Positions 36,389 through 44,529 of a stretch of DNA of 62,123 nt are shown here, piece by piece. The stretch is taken from contig JABDIN010000081.1 in the NCBI GenBank assembly GCA_013003715.1, positions 1-62,123 on the forward strand, in the 5' to 3' direction. Under the pieces are notes generated by a model. The model worked only from the letters and a program-made list of their open reading frames with translations, had not been told where the DNA came from and ran no database searches. Each line of letters starts with the position of its first letter. The stretch's first letter is position 1. The stretch comes from Desulfobacteraceae bacterium (lineage in GTDB: Bacteria > Desulfobacterota > Desulfobacteria > Desulfobacterales > Desulfosarcinaceae). The translations under genes were made by a program, and so were the position numbers.

Positions 36389-36742
36389 CTAATATGAATG
36401 TGTGCCCAGCACCACATCGATTCCGAATTTTTTTTCGAGGGTGACCTTGAGATCGTCGAAATCAATGGGACATTGGGCGGTTTCCATGGCCAGTTTCATG
36501 CAGGTGCCCAGATGAAGGGTTTCAACAGGCCGGTCGAGGTTTTTGGTGATTTCACTGACCAGCTTAACCCGTGGTACGGAGAGCCCGGGGCAGCCTCCGC
36601 AATCGGTCATGGCGACGAGTTGAATGTCATCGTGACGGGCGAATTCACCGTTTTTTTCAGACATACCTTTGTAGCATTTGGCACAGGCAATACAAGAATA
36701 ATCCTTGATTTTTTTGCAGTACAGAATTCCAACGTTCGGCAT
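36389..36742 (-). CDS. CGGC-domain protein
   Basis: 117 residues. The defining motif DCGGCPG lies near the middle. Other cysteines sit in YCKKIKDYSCIACAKCYKG, LGTCMKLA and QCPIDF. CGGC proteins are common in anaerobes and are thought to bind metal or Fe-S; the function is unknown. GGAGACATTT precedes the ATG. It lies 48 bp downstream of the thioesterase gene and directly upstream of the methyltransferases, making a compact unit. Confidence 0.85.
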   Translation of the reverse strand: MPNVGILYCKKIKDYSCIACAKCYKGMSEKNGEFARHDDIQLVAMTDCGGCPGLSVPRVKLVSEITKNLDRPVETLHLGTCMKLAMETAQCPIDFDDLKVTLEKKFGIDVVLGTHSY

Positions 36743-36790
36743 AAATGTCTCCTTTGTGTTCGTTTAACAAGCTCAGGTTATATAGAAAGA

Positions 36791-37306
36791 TTACCGGTTC
36801 ACTATTTTGTCGGTTTGGAAAATGGAGCAGGTGTTGATACCATGTGCACAGAGATTTCCTTTGCTGTCCGTGATCCTGCCCTGGGCGGTGGCCAGTCGCC
36901 GGCCGAGATGGATGGGTTCGGCATCGCAACGCAAAACACCGTTTTTGATGGATACCGGCCTCACGAAATTCAATTTTATTTCCACGGTGGAACAACTCCG
37001 GCCTCTGGGAAGCGTGGATAGCACCGATGCGGTCATGGCGGTGTCCAGCAGGGTGGAGATGATACCGCCGTGCACCGTGCCGAAGGGGTTGTAATGGCAC
37101 TCTTCCGGCATGATTTCGAATACCACATGGCCTTCACTGACGTCTTGAATACGATACCCGATCAGCATGGCCACCGGTGGTGGACTGATCCGGCCGTTCA
37201 GGATTCCCTGCAAGTATTCCAGTCCGGCCATTGAATCAGTCTGTCGGGAACTGGTTTTCGGATCTTCCCAGGTGATCATTTTTTCGCGATTCAGGCCATC
37301 TGTCAT
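36791..37306 (-). CDS. PaaI-family hotdog thioesterase
   Basis: 171 residues. It has a hotdog fold with the NPFGTVHGGIISTLLDTAM motif. The HGG turn and the following Asp are the PaaI/YdiI-type active-site elements, and VEIKLNFVRPV follows. It would hydrolyse an acyl- or aryl-CoA. The ATG at 37306 has GGAGG upstream; longer in-frame starts would overlap the DUF7661-like gene without reason. The next genes downstream encode CGGC and methyltransferase proteins. Confidence 0.8.
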   Translation of the reverse strand: MTDGLNREKMITWEDPKTSSRQTDSMAGLEYLQGILNGRISPPPVAMLIGYRIQDVSEGHVVFEIMPEECHYNPFGTVHGGIISTLLDTAMTASVLSTLPRGRSCSTVEIKLNFVRPVSIKNGVLRCDAEPIHLGRRLATAQGRITDSKGNLCAHGINTCSIFQTDKIVNR

Positions 37307-37388
37307 ATCTTTTTTAACCCTCCTGTCCGCTTTTTCGATGGTAATTCTGTTTGAGCTAAGCCGTCTCTTTTTCTCATTTTCACATCGA

Positions 37389-37598
37389 CTAATCAATGAT
37401 GTCCACGCCCGCGTTCGACGGTGTGGCCAATTCATGGAAAAAATCCGCCAGGTATCTTGGAATTTGTGATTGATTCAGATTTTCGGGAATTACAATATCG
37501 CTGGCCGGTCGTTTTTTACCTTCTCCTAAGTAAAAGGTTTTCCACCGGCCGTCTGCCCTTATAACCTCCATTTTTTTTCCGTAGACATTCAATCGCAT
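37389..37598 (-). CDS. Small conserved protein, DUF7661-like
   Basis: 69 residues. The sequence RLNVYGKKMEVIRADGRWKTFYLGEGKKRPASDIVIP, then a helix (YLADFFHELATP), resembles small proteins that I recall as the DUF7661 family. No function is known. It starts 6 bp upstream of the membrane-protein stop and may be co-transcribed with it. Confidence 0.55.
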   Translation of the reverse strand: MRLNVYGKKMEVIRADGRWKTFYLGEGKKRPASDIVIPENLNQSQIPRYLADFFHELATPSNAGVDIID

Positions 37599-37604
37599 GT
37601 GTAT

Positions 37605-38153
37605 TCAGGAGCCTCTCATATTTTTGTTCTCATCATTGTTTCGAAAAATGTTGTTTATCCGGGGTTGCAGAAACCATATGCCGACGACATAAAACCACGC
37701 GGCGATGAATGTGCCGGTGTAATCCTGAAACCGGACTTTACGCTTCCGTTCCACCGTGACGATGAGTTTTGCCGTGAAATACAAGGCGAAAATATTACTC
37801 ATGATGGATACGATGTGTAAGGGCAGCAGATAGTCCATCGGGATGATGTCGTAGATATAAAAGACAGGGTAAATCACGATATACCCCATACAGACCTTGA
37901 ACCGGCCGATCGGGACGTCCAGAAAATCAGCATATTTTTCGTAGATCAAGGAGCCGACACTATACAGCCAGAACAGCATCACCCACAACCCGGACAACAG
38001 AATTGTTTTGGACAGGAACATATCATGGGATTGGGCGGGCAAGATAATAAATGAAACAAATGGGATCACCATCAGGGTGAACATCTGGCCGGCCTGGGCG
38101 GTTACGAAAAAATATCTGATTTTATTATACATATGGTCAGTTATATATCCCAT
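37605..38153 (-). CDS. Hypothetical multi-pass membrane protein
   Basis: About 182 residues with five to six TM helices and short loops. I do not recognise the family. Two starts are possible: ATG 38153, which lies inside the last codons of the LuxR/Fe-S regulator gene, or ATG 38132 just past that gene's stop; neither has a strong ribosome site. Overlap with the regulator implies coupled expression, so the protein may act with it. Confidence 0.55.
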   Translation of the reverse strand: MGYITDHMYNKIRYFFVTAQAGQMFTLMVIPFVSFIILPAQSHDMFLSKTILLSGLWVMLFWLYSVGSLIYEKYADFLDVPIGRFKVCMGYIVIYPVFYIYDIIPMDYLLPLHIVSIMSNIFALYFTAKLIVTVERKRKVRFQDYTGTFIAAWFYVVGIWFLQPRINNIFRNNDENKNMRGS

Positions 38154-39078
38154 GGGTCGCCGCCCACACCGAAGCCTGGGTGCGATCGTTGACACCGAGT
38201 TTGTTGAAAATGTGCGTAACGTGGCTTTTCACGGTGTGTTCGGATATATGTAAAACTCCGGAAATGTCCTTATTGGTGAGCCCGTCTGCCATCATTTTTA
38301 AAACCTGGGACTCCCGTTGTGTGAGGGGCGCGGGCAGCCGGATGTTGGCCGCATGGAAATTAGCGGTGCCCTTGCGCTCAGCCGCGGACAGGCGGGATTC
38401 CAGTGACTTTATCAACGACTCCTTCCGGCTGATCTTTTGCCGAAGCCGTCGGGTATCGATATCCAGTGATACGGTCCGGATGCAGTTGCCGTCCCGGTCA
38501 TAGATGGGGAATGTTGCTTTTTCCTCCACCGGCGGATCCAGATGGGGGCATTCCACGGTTAATGTCCGGTTGCGGGCAAGCGCCGCGGCAAAAGCGAGGC
38601 AGGTGGTATATCCACATTCCCCGCAATTGGTGGCGGGCAGCAGGCGGAATATATCCACGGGTGACGCCGGTTTGTATTTCCTATGATCAGGCGTGATGTC
38701 ATGAACTCTTTTTTGGATGCCGATGATAAACGTCGATAACCGGTTTAGATATTCAATGGCCTCCCCTATGTCCCAGGCAGGCGTGAATGCACCGTGCCGG
38801 GGGTGAAATGCGCAGAGGCGATCGGATAGCAGGAAGCGGATGTAATCCGGTTTTTCATAATACTGGGCGCCTTCCACCACTGCATTGATATACGGAAATA
38901 ACGGCGATATATCCCAGTCCAGATTAAATTTCGCCCCCCGCGATCCACAGCTGTCATCCACACCGCAGGGCACCGGACCGGTCTGAATCAGGGACAGGCT
39001 TCGGAAAGCAAATGTGAAATCCCGGTTCTCAGTATAACCTGGATTTTTTTGTATGTTGTCTTCAGCACATGTGGTCAT
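38137..39078 (-). CDS. LuxR-type transcription regulator with 4Fe-4S domain
   Basis: 313 residues in three parts. The N-terminal domain (about 1-140) carries PVPCGVDDSCGSRGAKFNLDW. A 4Fe-4S motif follows, NCGECGYTTC followed after 16 residues by C (C-x2-C-x4-C-x16-C), as in the corrinoid Fe-S protein / PF04060 domain. The end is a LuxR helix-turn-helix (LTQRESQVLKMMADGLTNKDISGVLHISEHTVKSHVTHIFNKLG). It is probably a redox- or metal-sensing activator or repressor. The DUF3786 gene transcribed divergently has the same Cys motif, and a 20-bp palindrome lies between them. GGAGCCGTCAGT precedes the ATG. Confidence 0.8.
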   Translation of the reverse strand: MTTCAEDNIQKNPGYTENRDFTFAFRSLSLIQTGPVPCGVDDSCGSRGAKFNLDWDISPLFPYINAVVEGAQYYEKPDYIRFLLSDRLCAFHPRHGAFTPAWDIGEAIEYLNRLSTFIIGIQKRVHDITPDHRKYKPASPVDIFRLLPATNCGECGYTTCLAFAAALARNRTLTVECPHLDPPVEEKATFPIYDRDGNCIRTVSLDIDTRRLRQKISRKESLIKSLESRLSAAERKGTANFHAANIRLPAPLTQRESQVLKMMADGLTNKDISGVLHISEHTVKSHVTHIFNKLGVNDRTQASVWAATHGIYN

Positions 39079-39177
39079 ACTGACGGCTCCTGTTCTGGTG
39101 AGGATCGTAAACCTGATGTGGATGATCATAGGGATATCCCGGGCCAAAATCAATTTTTTTTGGTCAAAAATGAGACG

Positions 39178-39197
39178 AATCCCCCATTCGGGGGATT
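39178..39197. promoter_or_regulatory. Candidate operator between the LuxR/Fe-S and DUF3786 genes
   Basis: AATCCCCC-ATTC-GGGGGATT is a perfect inverted repeat of 8-bp arms in the 221-bp divergent region. No T-tract follows and no convergent transcription meets here, so an operator is likelier than a terminator. The adjacent dimeric LuxR-type protein is the natural candidate ligand; this assignment is inferred from position only. Confidence 0.5.
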
Positions 39198-39299
39198 GCA
39201 AATGCTATTGCACCGGCTATGATATAGACCATCGTTTTTCGGACACCAACTAAAGCCGGCCACCGGATGGTATTCAGGAAAAAAAACAGGAGGGACCTC

Positions 39300-40109
39300 A
39301 TGGCTCAGTTCAAAAATTTGATGGAGATATTCAAATTATTGAATAAAACCAATTGCCGGAAATGCAACGAGACCACCTGTCTGGCCTTTGCCGCCGCTGT
39401 TTTCAAAGGAGAAAAACAACTGGCGGCGTGTCCGGACCTCGACCCCGGGATAATAGCGCAATATGGCGTACAGGAAAAACGGCAATCCGGATATGAAGCG
39501 GATCTTGAAAAAGCATTGGCATATTTAAAAAGTGAAGTCAGCGCGGTGGATTTCAGCACGGCCGCGAAACGGATCGGGGCGGTCAGCGCCAACGGGAAAC
39601 TGACCCTGAAGGTGATGGGCAAAGATTTCAGCGTGGACAATAAGGGGTATCTTTATTCGGATATTCATGTGAATCCCTGGGTCACCATCCCCATATTGAC
39701 CTATATTTTGCAGTGTAAAGGGTCGCCGGTGAACGGAAAATGGATGCCGTTGCGCGAATTGCCCGGCGGTCAGGAGCGGTACCGGCTGTTTGCCCAACGA
39801 TGTGAAAAACCATTAAAAAAATTGGCCGACACCCATACGGAATTGTTTGAAGACCTGGTGGATATTTTCAATGGCAGACCGGTGGAAAACCATTACCAGT
39901 CCGATATCGCCATCGTATTGCAGCCACTTCCCCTGGTGCCCATGCTGGTGTGTTATTGGAAACCCGAAGACGGCATGGCGTCGGATCTGAATCTCTTTTT
40001 TGATGCCTCCGCACCGGACAATCTTGGTATGGATGGTATCTATGCACTCGGCACCGGTATTGTAAACATGTTCGAAAAATTGGCCTTGCGTCACGGCGTT
40101 GTCCAATAA
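39300..40109 (+). CDS. DUF3786 protein with N-terminal 4Fe-4S domain
   Basis: 269 residues. The N-terminal 45 residues hold NCRKCNETTC followed after 16 residues by C (C-x2-C-x4-C-x16-C), the same spacing as in the divergent LuxR regulator. The rest is a DUF3786 domain, with DNKGYLYSDIHVNPWVTIPILTYIL and GIYALGTGIVNMFEK near the end. DUF3786 is frequent in anaerobes with corrinoid or Wood-Ljungdahl enzymes; its role is unknown. AGGAGGGACC before the ATG at 39300 sets the start. It heads a three-gene rightward unit. Confidence 0.8.
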   Translation: MAQFKNLMEIFKLLNKTNCRKCNETTCLAFAAAVFKGEKQLAACPDLDPGIIAQYGVQEKRQSGYEADLEKALAYLKSEVSAVDFSTAAKRIGAVSANGKLTLKVMGKDFSVDNKGYLYSDIHVNPWVTIPILTYILQCKGSPVNGKWMPLRELPGGQERYRLFAQRCEKPLKKLADTHTELFEDLVDIFNGRPVENHYQSDIAIVLQPLPLVPMLVCYWKPEDGMASDLNLFFDASAPDNLGMDGIYALGTGIVNMFEKLALRHGVVQ

Positions 40110-40221
40110 CAAAAAGCGGTACACGAAATCAGGTCATTTCTTAATGCGCTATGCCGGGTTCAACTCTGTGGGTCTCGGTGTTCAAGCAGTAACTGAAAAA
40201 GAATGGGAGGGTGAATAACAA

Positions 40222-40854
40222 ATGGTTATGGGAAAAAGAGCGCCTGTATTCGACGAGATCCTTCAGGATTACCTTTCACAGATTACTATTAAAAAGGATG
40301 GCCCGCGCAAGGCAGCAATTCTGGGTATCCATATTGAGGAAGACAATTACAGAATCCCCTTTTTCAATCGTGTCTATACCCTTACCCCGACCGGGATCAC
40401 AGATGACCATGGTGAAATGCACCATCATGCAATTAATGTTATTCTATGCAAATACCTTTTATTGTGCCCCGTACCCGGAACAGGTGATTCATCACCGGGC
40501 GGTAGTGAATTGGTTACCTACAAGGACTTTAGGGATGCCGCGCCATATGCGGGCGGATTCATGAGTTCGGCGGAGCAGCCCATTGCCGGCTATTTTGAGG
40601 GAAAAATCGAAAAGTTTCAAGAACGATGCCGCCGGCTGGGTGGGGAGTTGTTTGATACTGATGTGGCCTGCCAGTGCGCCTATAAATTCAGCGCCTTACC
40701 TAAAGTGCCGATTTATCTGATGTTCAACGACGCCGATGAAGATTTCCCGGCGGATTGCACCCTGTTGTTTCAGCGGGATGCAGCAAATTATCTGGATATG
40801 GAATGCATTGCCATGGTTGGCAGCGTACTGGCCGTATGGCTGAAAGAATCTTGA
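40222..40854 (+). CDS. DUF3786 protein (stand-alone)
   Basis: 210 residues, lacking the Fe-S N-terminus of its neighbour. It carries the DUF3786 pattern: HHHAINVILCKYLLLCP, then ELVTYKDFRDAAPYAGGF and YLDMECIAMVGSVLAVWL. The two DUF3786 genes are divergent paralogues rather than a recent duplication. GGAGGG precedes the ATG at 40222; an ATG two codons later is also possible. Its stop is directly followed by the DUF2284 start. Confidence 0.8.
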   Translation: MVMGKRAPVFDEILQDYLSQITIKKDGPRKAAILGIHIEEDNYRIPFFNRVYTLTPTGITDDHGEMHHHAINVILCKYLLLCPVPGTGDSSPGGSELVTYKDFRDAAPYAGGFMSSAEQPIAGYFEGKIEKFQERCRRLGGELFDTDVACQCAYKFSALPKVPIYLMFNDADEDFPADCTLLFQRDAANYLDMECIAMVGSVLAVWLKES

Positions 40855-41436
40855 ATGAGTTTGGCAGAACTGACACGGCTGGCCATCGCCATGGGGGCAA
40901 GCGATGCCGCCATCATCGATTCGAGAGAGATTTCAGCTGAAGACGGATTGGCCGGGATATGCAAGGAACCCGGTTGCGAGAATTATGGGCTGTCACCGAG
41001 TTGTCCGCCGCATGTCTCAGGGCCGGCAGCCTTCCGTCAACTCCAGAAAAAACTTGCATATGCCATGGCGGTCAGATTGGTTGTTCCTTCCGAATCGCTG
41101 CTTTCAGGTGAACGACGGGAGATAATGAGATTGCTCCATGAAATCGTTGCTGGTGTTGAACAGGCTGCCATCACCATGGGATATACCCAATCACAGGCGT
41201 TTGCGGGTGGTTCCTGTAAAAAAATATTCTGCCCGGATCATGTGGACTGCCGGCGCTTGTCGGAATATGGTGAATGCCGCCATCCCCTGCATTGCCGGCC
41301 CTCAATGTCCGGATTCGGCATCAATGTTCCAGAATTGCAGAAAACCTGTGGATGGTCCGGAAATTTGGGCGCCCAAAAAAAAGCAGCGGATGCTGATTCC
41401 ATGTCCTGGGTGGCCGGTCTCGTCCTGATCGGCTGA
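40855..41436 (+). CDS. DUF2284 predicted metal-binding protein
   Basis: 193 residues with the DUF2284 cysteine pattern: ICKEPGCENYGLSPSCPPH, SCKKIFCPDHVDCRRLSEYGECRHPLHCRPSMSGFGIN. These proteins are annotated as metal-binding and often sit beside corrinoid methyltransferases. None is visible here. The start codon directly follows the stop of the second DUF3786 gene, so translation is coupled. It is convergent with the HdrA-like gene, and the stops are 1 bp apart. Confidence 0.85.
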   Translation: MSLAELTRLAIAMGASDAAIIDSREISAEDGLAGICKEPGCENYGLSPSCPPHVSGPAAFRQLQKKLAYAMAVRLVVPSESLLSGERREIMRLLHEIVAGVEQAAITMGYTQSQAFAGGSCKKIFCPDHVDCRRLSEYGECRHPLHCRPSMSGFGINVPELQKTCGWSGNLGAQKKAADADSMSWVAGLVLIG

Positions 41437-41437
41437 T

Positions 41438-43870
41438 TTAATTCATAAAACTGTAAAATGCCTCCCGGTTTTCGTGGGAGAGGGTGATGGCACCGTCGGT
41501 GACAAGACCCCAGAGACAGTCGGCCACATGCGCCTCGTCTTCTTTGAGGACAGCGGCCAGGTCGGCGAGCCGAAGGGCCTGCCGTTGATCGGCCAGGATT
41601 CGGACCAGCCGTTGTCCCAGGTACTCCTCTTCGAGAACAGCGGAGAAATCCCGGTCATATTCCAGGGCATGCCGTTGATCGCCGCGATAGTCTTTCTCCC
41701 AGGGGCGGCGAAGGCCCGCAGAGAGCAGATGTCGAACCCGTGTGTTGTTGCGAATCAGATCATAGATGGATTCAAGTTTCTCTACATTATCCGCTGACCT
41801 CGGGATGGGCCCCATCAACGCTATCGTCCGTGCGAAACTCTCCACTGTGAGGATGAACTCTTCGGGTTTGTTCAGGTCTGCATGGGCCAATGCGATGCGC
41901 TGCCGGTTGAAACCCGCCAGGGTCAGTAATTTTTTAATGACGTTCACCCGGCTCCAGGCATGGTCCACGCCGTAACTGTGGTGGCACTCCTCGGGAAGGC
42001 ACCCGACGAGGATTACACCGGGCGCGCCTTCCATCAGCGCACGCGCCATGATGCACGGATCGATTTGCCCCACACAGGGGACACCGAGGATGTGGACACG
42101 CGGGTCATATTTCAACCCTTTTTTACCCGCATTATCCGCAGCTGGCAGCCCGCCCCATACACACCCGATAGCCATGACTTCGTCTTGTGCCAGTTGGCCG
42201 GCCAGGGACGCCACCCGTGCCTCGCGTTGATCGTTGCTGTTGTTCTGCAGGGTGAGCGCATGGTACGGGCAGGCGGCCGCACAGGTGCCGCCGCCCGTGC
42301 AGACCATGGGATCCACCACCCGGGGCAAACCGCCGCGTGTGCCGTCGACAATACCGATACCCCCGCAATCACAGAGTTCCTGGCATTGCCCGCATCCGAT
42401 ACACAGATCCGGATCCACTACGCAAACCACCCGGGGAACCCGCAAGCGGCCTTCCGATGCATTTTTAACCATCTCGGCGGTTTTGGTTCCGGCGCGCCGG
42501 CCCTGATTCAAGGATTCCTGAAGATCACATGGATAACGGGCACTGCCGGCCATGTAGGTTTCTTCCCGTCCGACCATTTCGGGCCGCACCTTGGCATGAT
42601 GACCGGTGAGAAACCGTTCTTCCTTGTGCACCAGGCCGAGAATTTCGGCGGTGGCGGCCGTTTCTTTACCCAGCAGCCGAATGGGTGATAGTACAAGATA
42701 GTCCCAGTTCAGTTCATGTTCCACATGGTCGGTCAGGCTGCAGAAGGTGACCACGCTGTCCTGGACTGTGGGCTGGATGGCTTTGTCGTAAGGTATCCAG
42801 AGAATACCGAGTTTCCGGTTCACCACACGTTCTGAAGCGGACAAAGGGATTTCCATGTCCTGGTGATATAAAATCATGGTTTGTGTGTGCGTCGAGCATT
42901 CGCGGATATGCCTGGCCATGTGCCAGGCCGTGATGGCGGAGAGCTGGGCGAAATCCGATTGTCCGGTCTCATCATCGTTGACCCAGAAGAGGATACTCCC
43001 CTTGGGAGCCCCGTTTTCCCACATCAGCTCTTCCATTTCCGGTTGCGTCATGACCGTATTCCCATCGTATCCGAATTCGGGTCCCGGCGCCGCCATCTGC
43101 GCATCCAGGCACGCAATAATAGCGCCGGATTTGTATTTGATGGGGGATTCTTCTCCGTCTAATTCGAACCGCAGGGTATAATCACCGGTAACGCCGGACA
43201 GGCCGGTCAACTTCCCCGGCGGGATCACGGTGGCATGGGTGCTGGTGACGGCATCCGACACGATTTTTTTTATCCGGTCATAGTGGGGCCTTTCCCCCGG
43301 ATAAGAGCAGTGCAGGTGCCGGACCACGGCTTCGGGGTCTGTGGCCGATACCGCCAGAAAATAATCAATACCCTTTTGGGCCAGGCTCTGGGCCGCCGTA
43401 TACGATGCTATGCCATCGCCCACGACCATGACCGGGCCGTCGATTTTGGCCATGGTTTGTTGTGTCGGGCGCATGGCTGTCATCTCAGCAATAGCGGCAT
43501 TCACCAGCTTAGCTGATTTATTCGCTTTTTCCACTGCTGTTTGGTCGGATACCGCAGCCACATGCCCCCTGAGATTGACCATATCGATTTGTCCTTTATG
43601 CAATTCCAGATCGGCAAAGGCCTTTTCAAACTTTTTATTCATCAATCGTCCTTCACAGCCGGCCACAATAATCCGGTTCAGTTTTTTGCGGATGATTTGC
43701 TGGGTGATATGATCCACACCCGGTTGCAGGCAGGGGTAGGATAATATCTCGCAATGGCCCACGTGATCGCTTCCCGCGATGGTCTGCTCCAGTGTTTTTA
43801 AATCGATATGGGGGTCGATCTGGTTACCGCAGCGGCACAGGAAAACCCCGATATTTGCAATTTCGTACAT
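41438..43870 (-). CDS. HdrA/MvhD-like electron-transfer protein with altered FAD motif
   Basis: 810 residues. It starts like HdrA (GVFLCRCGNQID). An FAD-binding-like strand reads VVGDGIASY (about 145) where HdrA has GGGxAG. Two ferredoxin-type motifs lie near 490-540: CIGCGQCQELC is intact, while CTGGGTCAAACP lacks one of the four usual cysteines. An MvhD-like domain (about 565-690, GCVWGG, VPCVGQIDPC, GCLPEECHH) and a C-terminal winged-helix-like tail (about 740-810) follow. It probably relays electrons between NuoEF/HoxU-like partners upstream and an unknown acceptor. It is the last gene of the operon, 16 bp downstream of hoxU. GGAGG precedes the ATG. Confidence 0.8.
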   Translation of the reverse strand: MYEIANIGVFLCRCGNQIDPHIDLKTLEQTIAGSDHVGHCEILSYPCLQPGVDHITQQIIRKKLNRIIVAGCEGRLMNKKFEKAFADLELHKGQIDMVNLRGHVAAVSDQTAVEKANKSAKLVNAAIAEMTAMRPTQQTMAKIDGPVMVVGDGIASYTAAQSLAQKGIDYFLAVSATDPEAVVRHLHCSYPGERPHYDRIKKIVSDAVTSTHATVIPPGKLTGLSGVTGDYTLRFELDGEESPIKYKSGAIIACLDAQMAAPGPEFGYDGNTVMTQPEMEELMWENGAPKGSILFWVNDDETGQSDFAQLSAITAWHMARHIRECSTHTQTMILYHQDMEIPLSASERVVNRKLGILWIPYDKAIQPTVQDSVVTFCSLTDHVEHELNWDYLVLSPIRLLGKETAATAEILGLVHKEERFLTGHHAKVRPEMVGREETYMAGSARYPCDLQESLNQGRRAGTKTAEMVKNASEGRLRVPRVVCVVDPDLCIGCGQCQELCDCGGIGIVDGTRGGLPRVVDPMVCTGGGTCAAACPYHALTLQNNSNDQREARVASLAGQLAQDEVMAIGCVWGGLPAADNAGKKGLKYDPRVHILGVPCVGQIDPCIMARALMEGAPGVILVGCLPEECHHSYGVDHAWSRVNVIKKLLTLAGFNRQRIALAHADLNKPEEFILTVESFARTIALMGPIPRSADNVEKLESIYDLIRNNTRVRHLLSAGLRRPWEKDYRGDQRHALEYDRDFSAVLEEEYLGQRLVRILADQRQALRLADLAAVLKEDEAHVADCLWGLVTDGAITLSHENREAFYSFMN

Positions 43871-43886
43871 GACATACCTCCTTATG

Positions 43887-44492
43887 TTAGACCGCCAGTT
43901 GGGTCATCTCCATGGCGGGTTTTCCGCGTACCGTATCAAAGATGGACTGCATGGCCCCGGTGGGGCACACGCTTACACAACAGCCACAAGCCACGCATAC
44001 ATCAGTGGGCCGTAAAAAAGGGGAGCCGATTTTTTTGTGGACACCGCGATCCATGACGGCAATGGCCGACAGTCCCACCACCTCTTCGCATACCCTTGCA
44101 CACAATCCACATACCATGCAGTTCTGATCCGGATCATGAACCGGCATTTGAGTGGATACCACACCATATCGGGCGGCCATTTCACGAATTTCCTCACTGG
44201 CCGGGCATGTGGCGAGCAACATTTCGAATATCCAGCGTCGGACATTGTTGACCCGTTCTGTTTCGGTATGGACATCGATGCCTTCCTGGACGGGATAGAT
44301 GCAGGATGCCACCAGTTTCGACCAGTCCCCTTCTTTGAGTTCAACCATACATAGTCGACAGGCACCACTGGGTTTCACCGATTCGTGGTAGCAGAGTGTG
44401 GGGATGTCGATGCCGTAGTATCGGGCGGTTTCCAGCACTGTCCAGCCCGGTTGGGCGGATACCTTTTGGTTGTTGATGGTAAAGTCAATCAT
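43887..44492 (-). CDS. HoxU/NuoG-N-type iron-sulfur subunit
   Basis: 201 residues. An N-terminal [2Fe-2S] domain (PTLCYHESVKPSGACRLCMVEL) is followed by a His-Cys-type region (DVHTETERVNNVRRWIFEMLLATCP) and two [4Fe-4S] motifs (CMVCGLCARVCEEV and CVACGCCVSVCPTGAM). This is the subunit that joins the NADH module to a partner in HoxFU, NuoG and FeFe hydrogenases. No H-cluster or molybdopterin domain is present, so it is a connector, not the catalytic subunit. It lies 37 bp after nuoF and 16 bp before hdrA-like. GGAGG before the ATG. Confidence 0.85.
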   Translation of the reverse strand: MIDFTINNQKVSAQPGWTVLETARYYGIDIPTLCYHESVKPSGACRLCMVELKEGDWSKLVASCIYPVQEGIDVHTETERVNNVRRWIFEMLLATCPASEEIREMAARYGVVSTQMPVHDPDQNCMVCGLCARVCEEVVGLSAIAVMDRGVHKKIGSPFLRPTDVCVACGCCVSVCPTGAMQSIFDTVRGKPAMEMTQLAV

Positions 44493-44529
44493 TCATATGC
44501 CTCCTTGCACATTTCTATACCCATAGGTC

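Noticed and set aside
39178-39197. Intrinsic terminator.
   Set aside because: The hairpin is between divergent genes and lacks a T-run on either strand.
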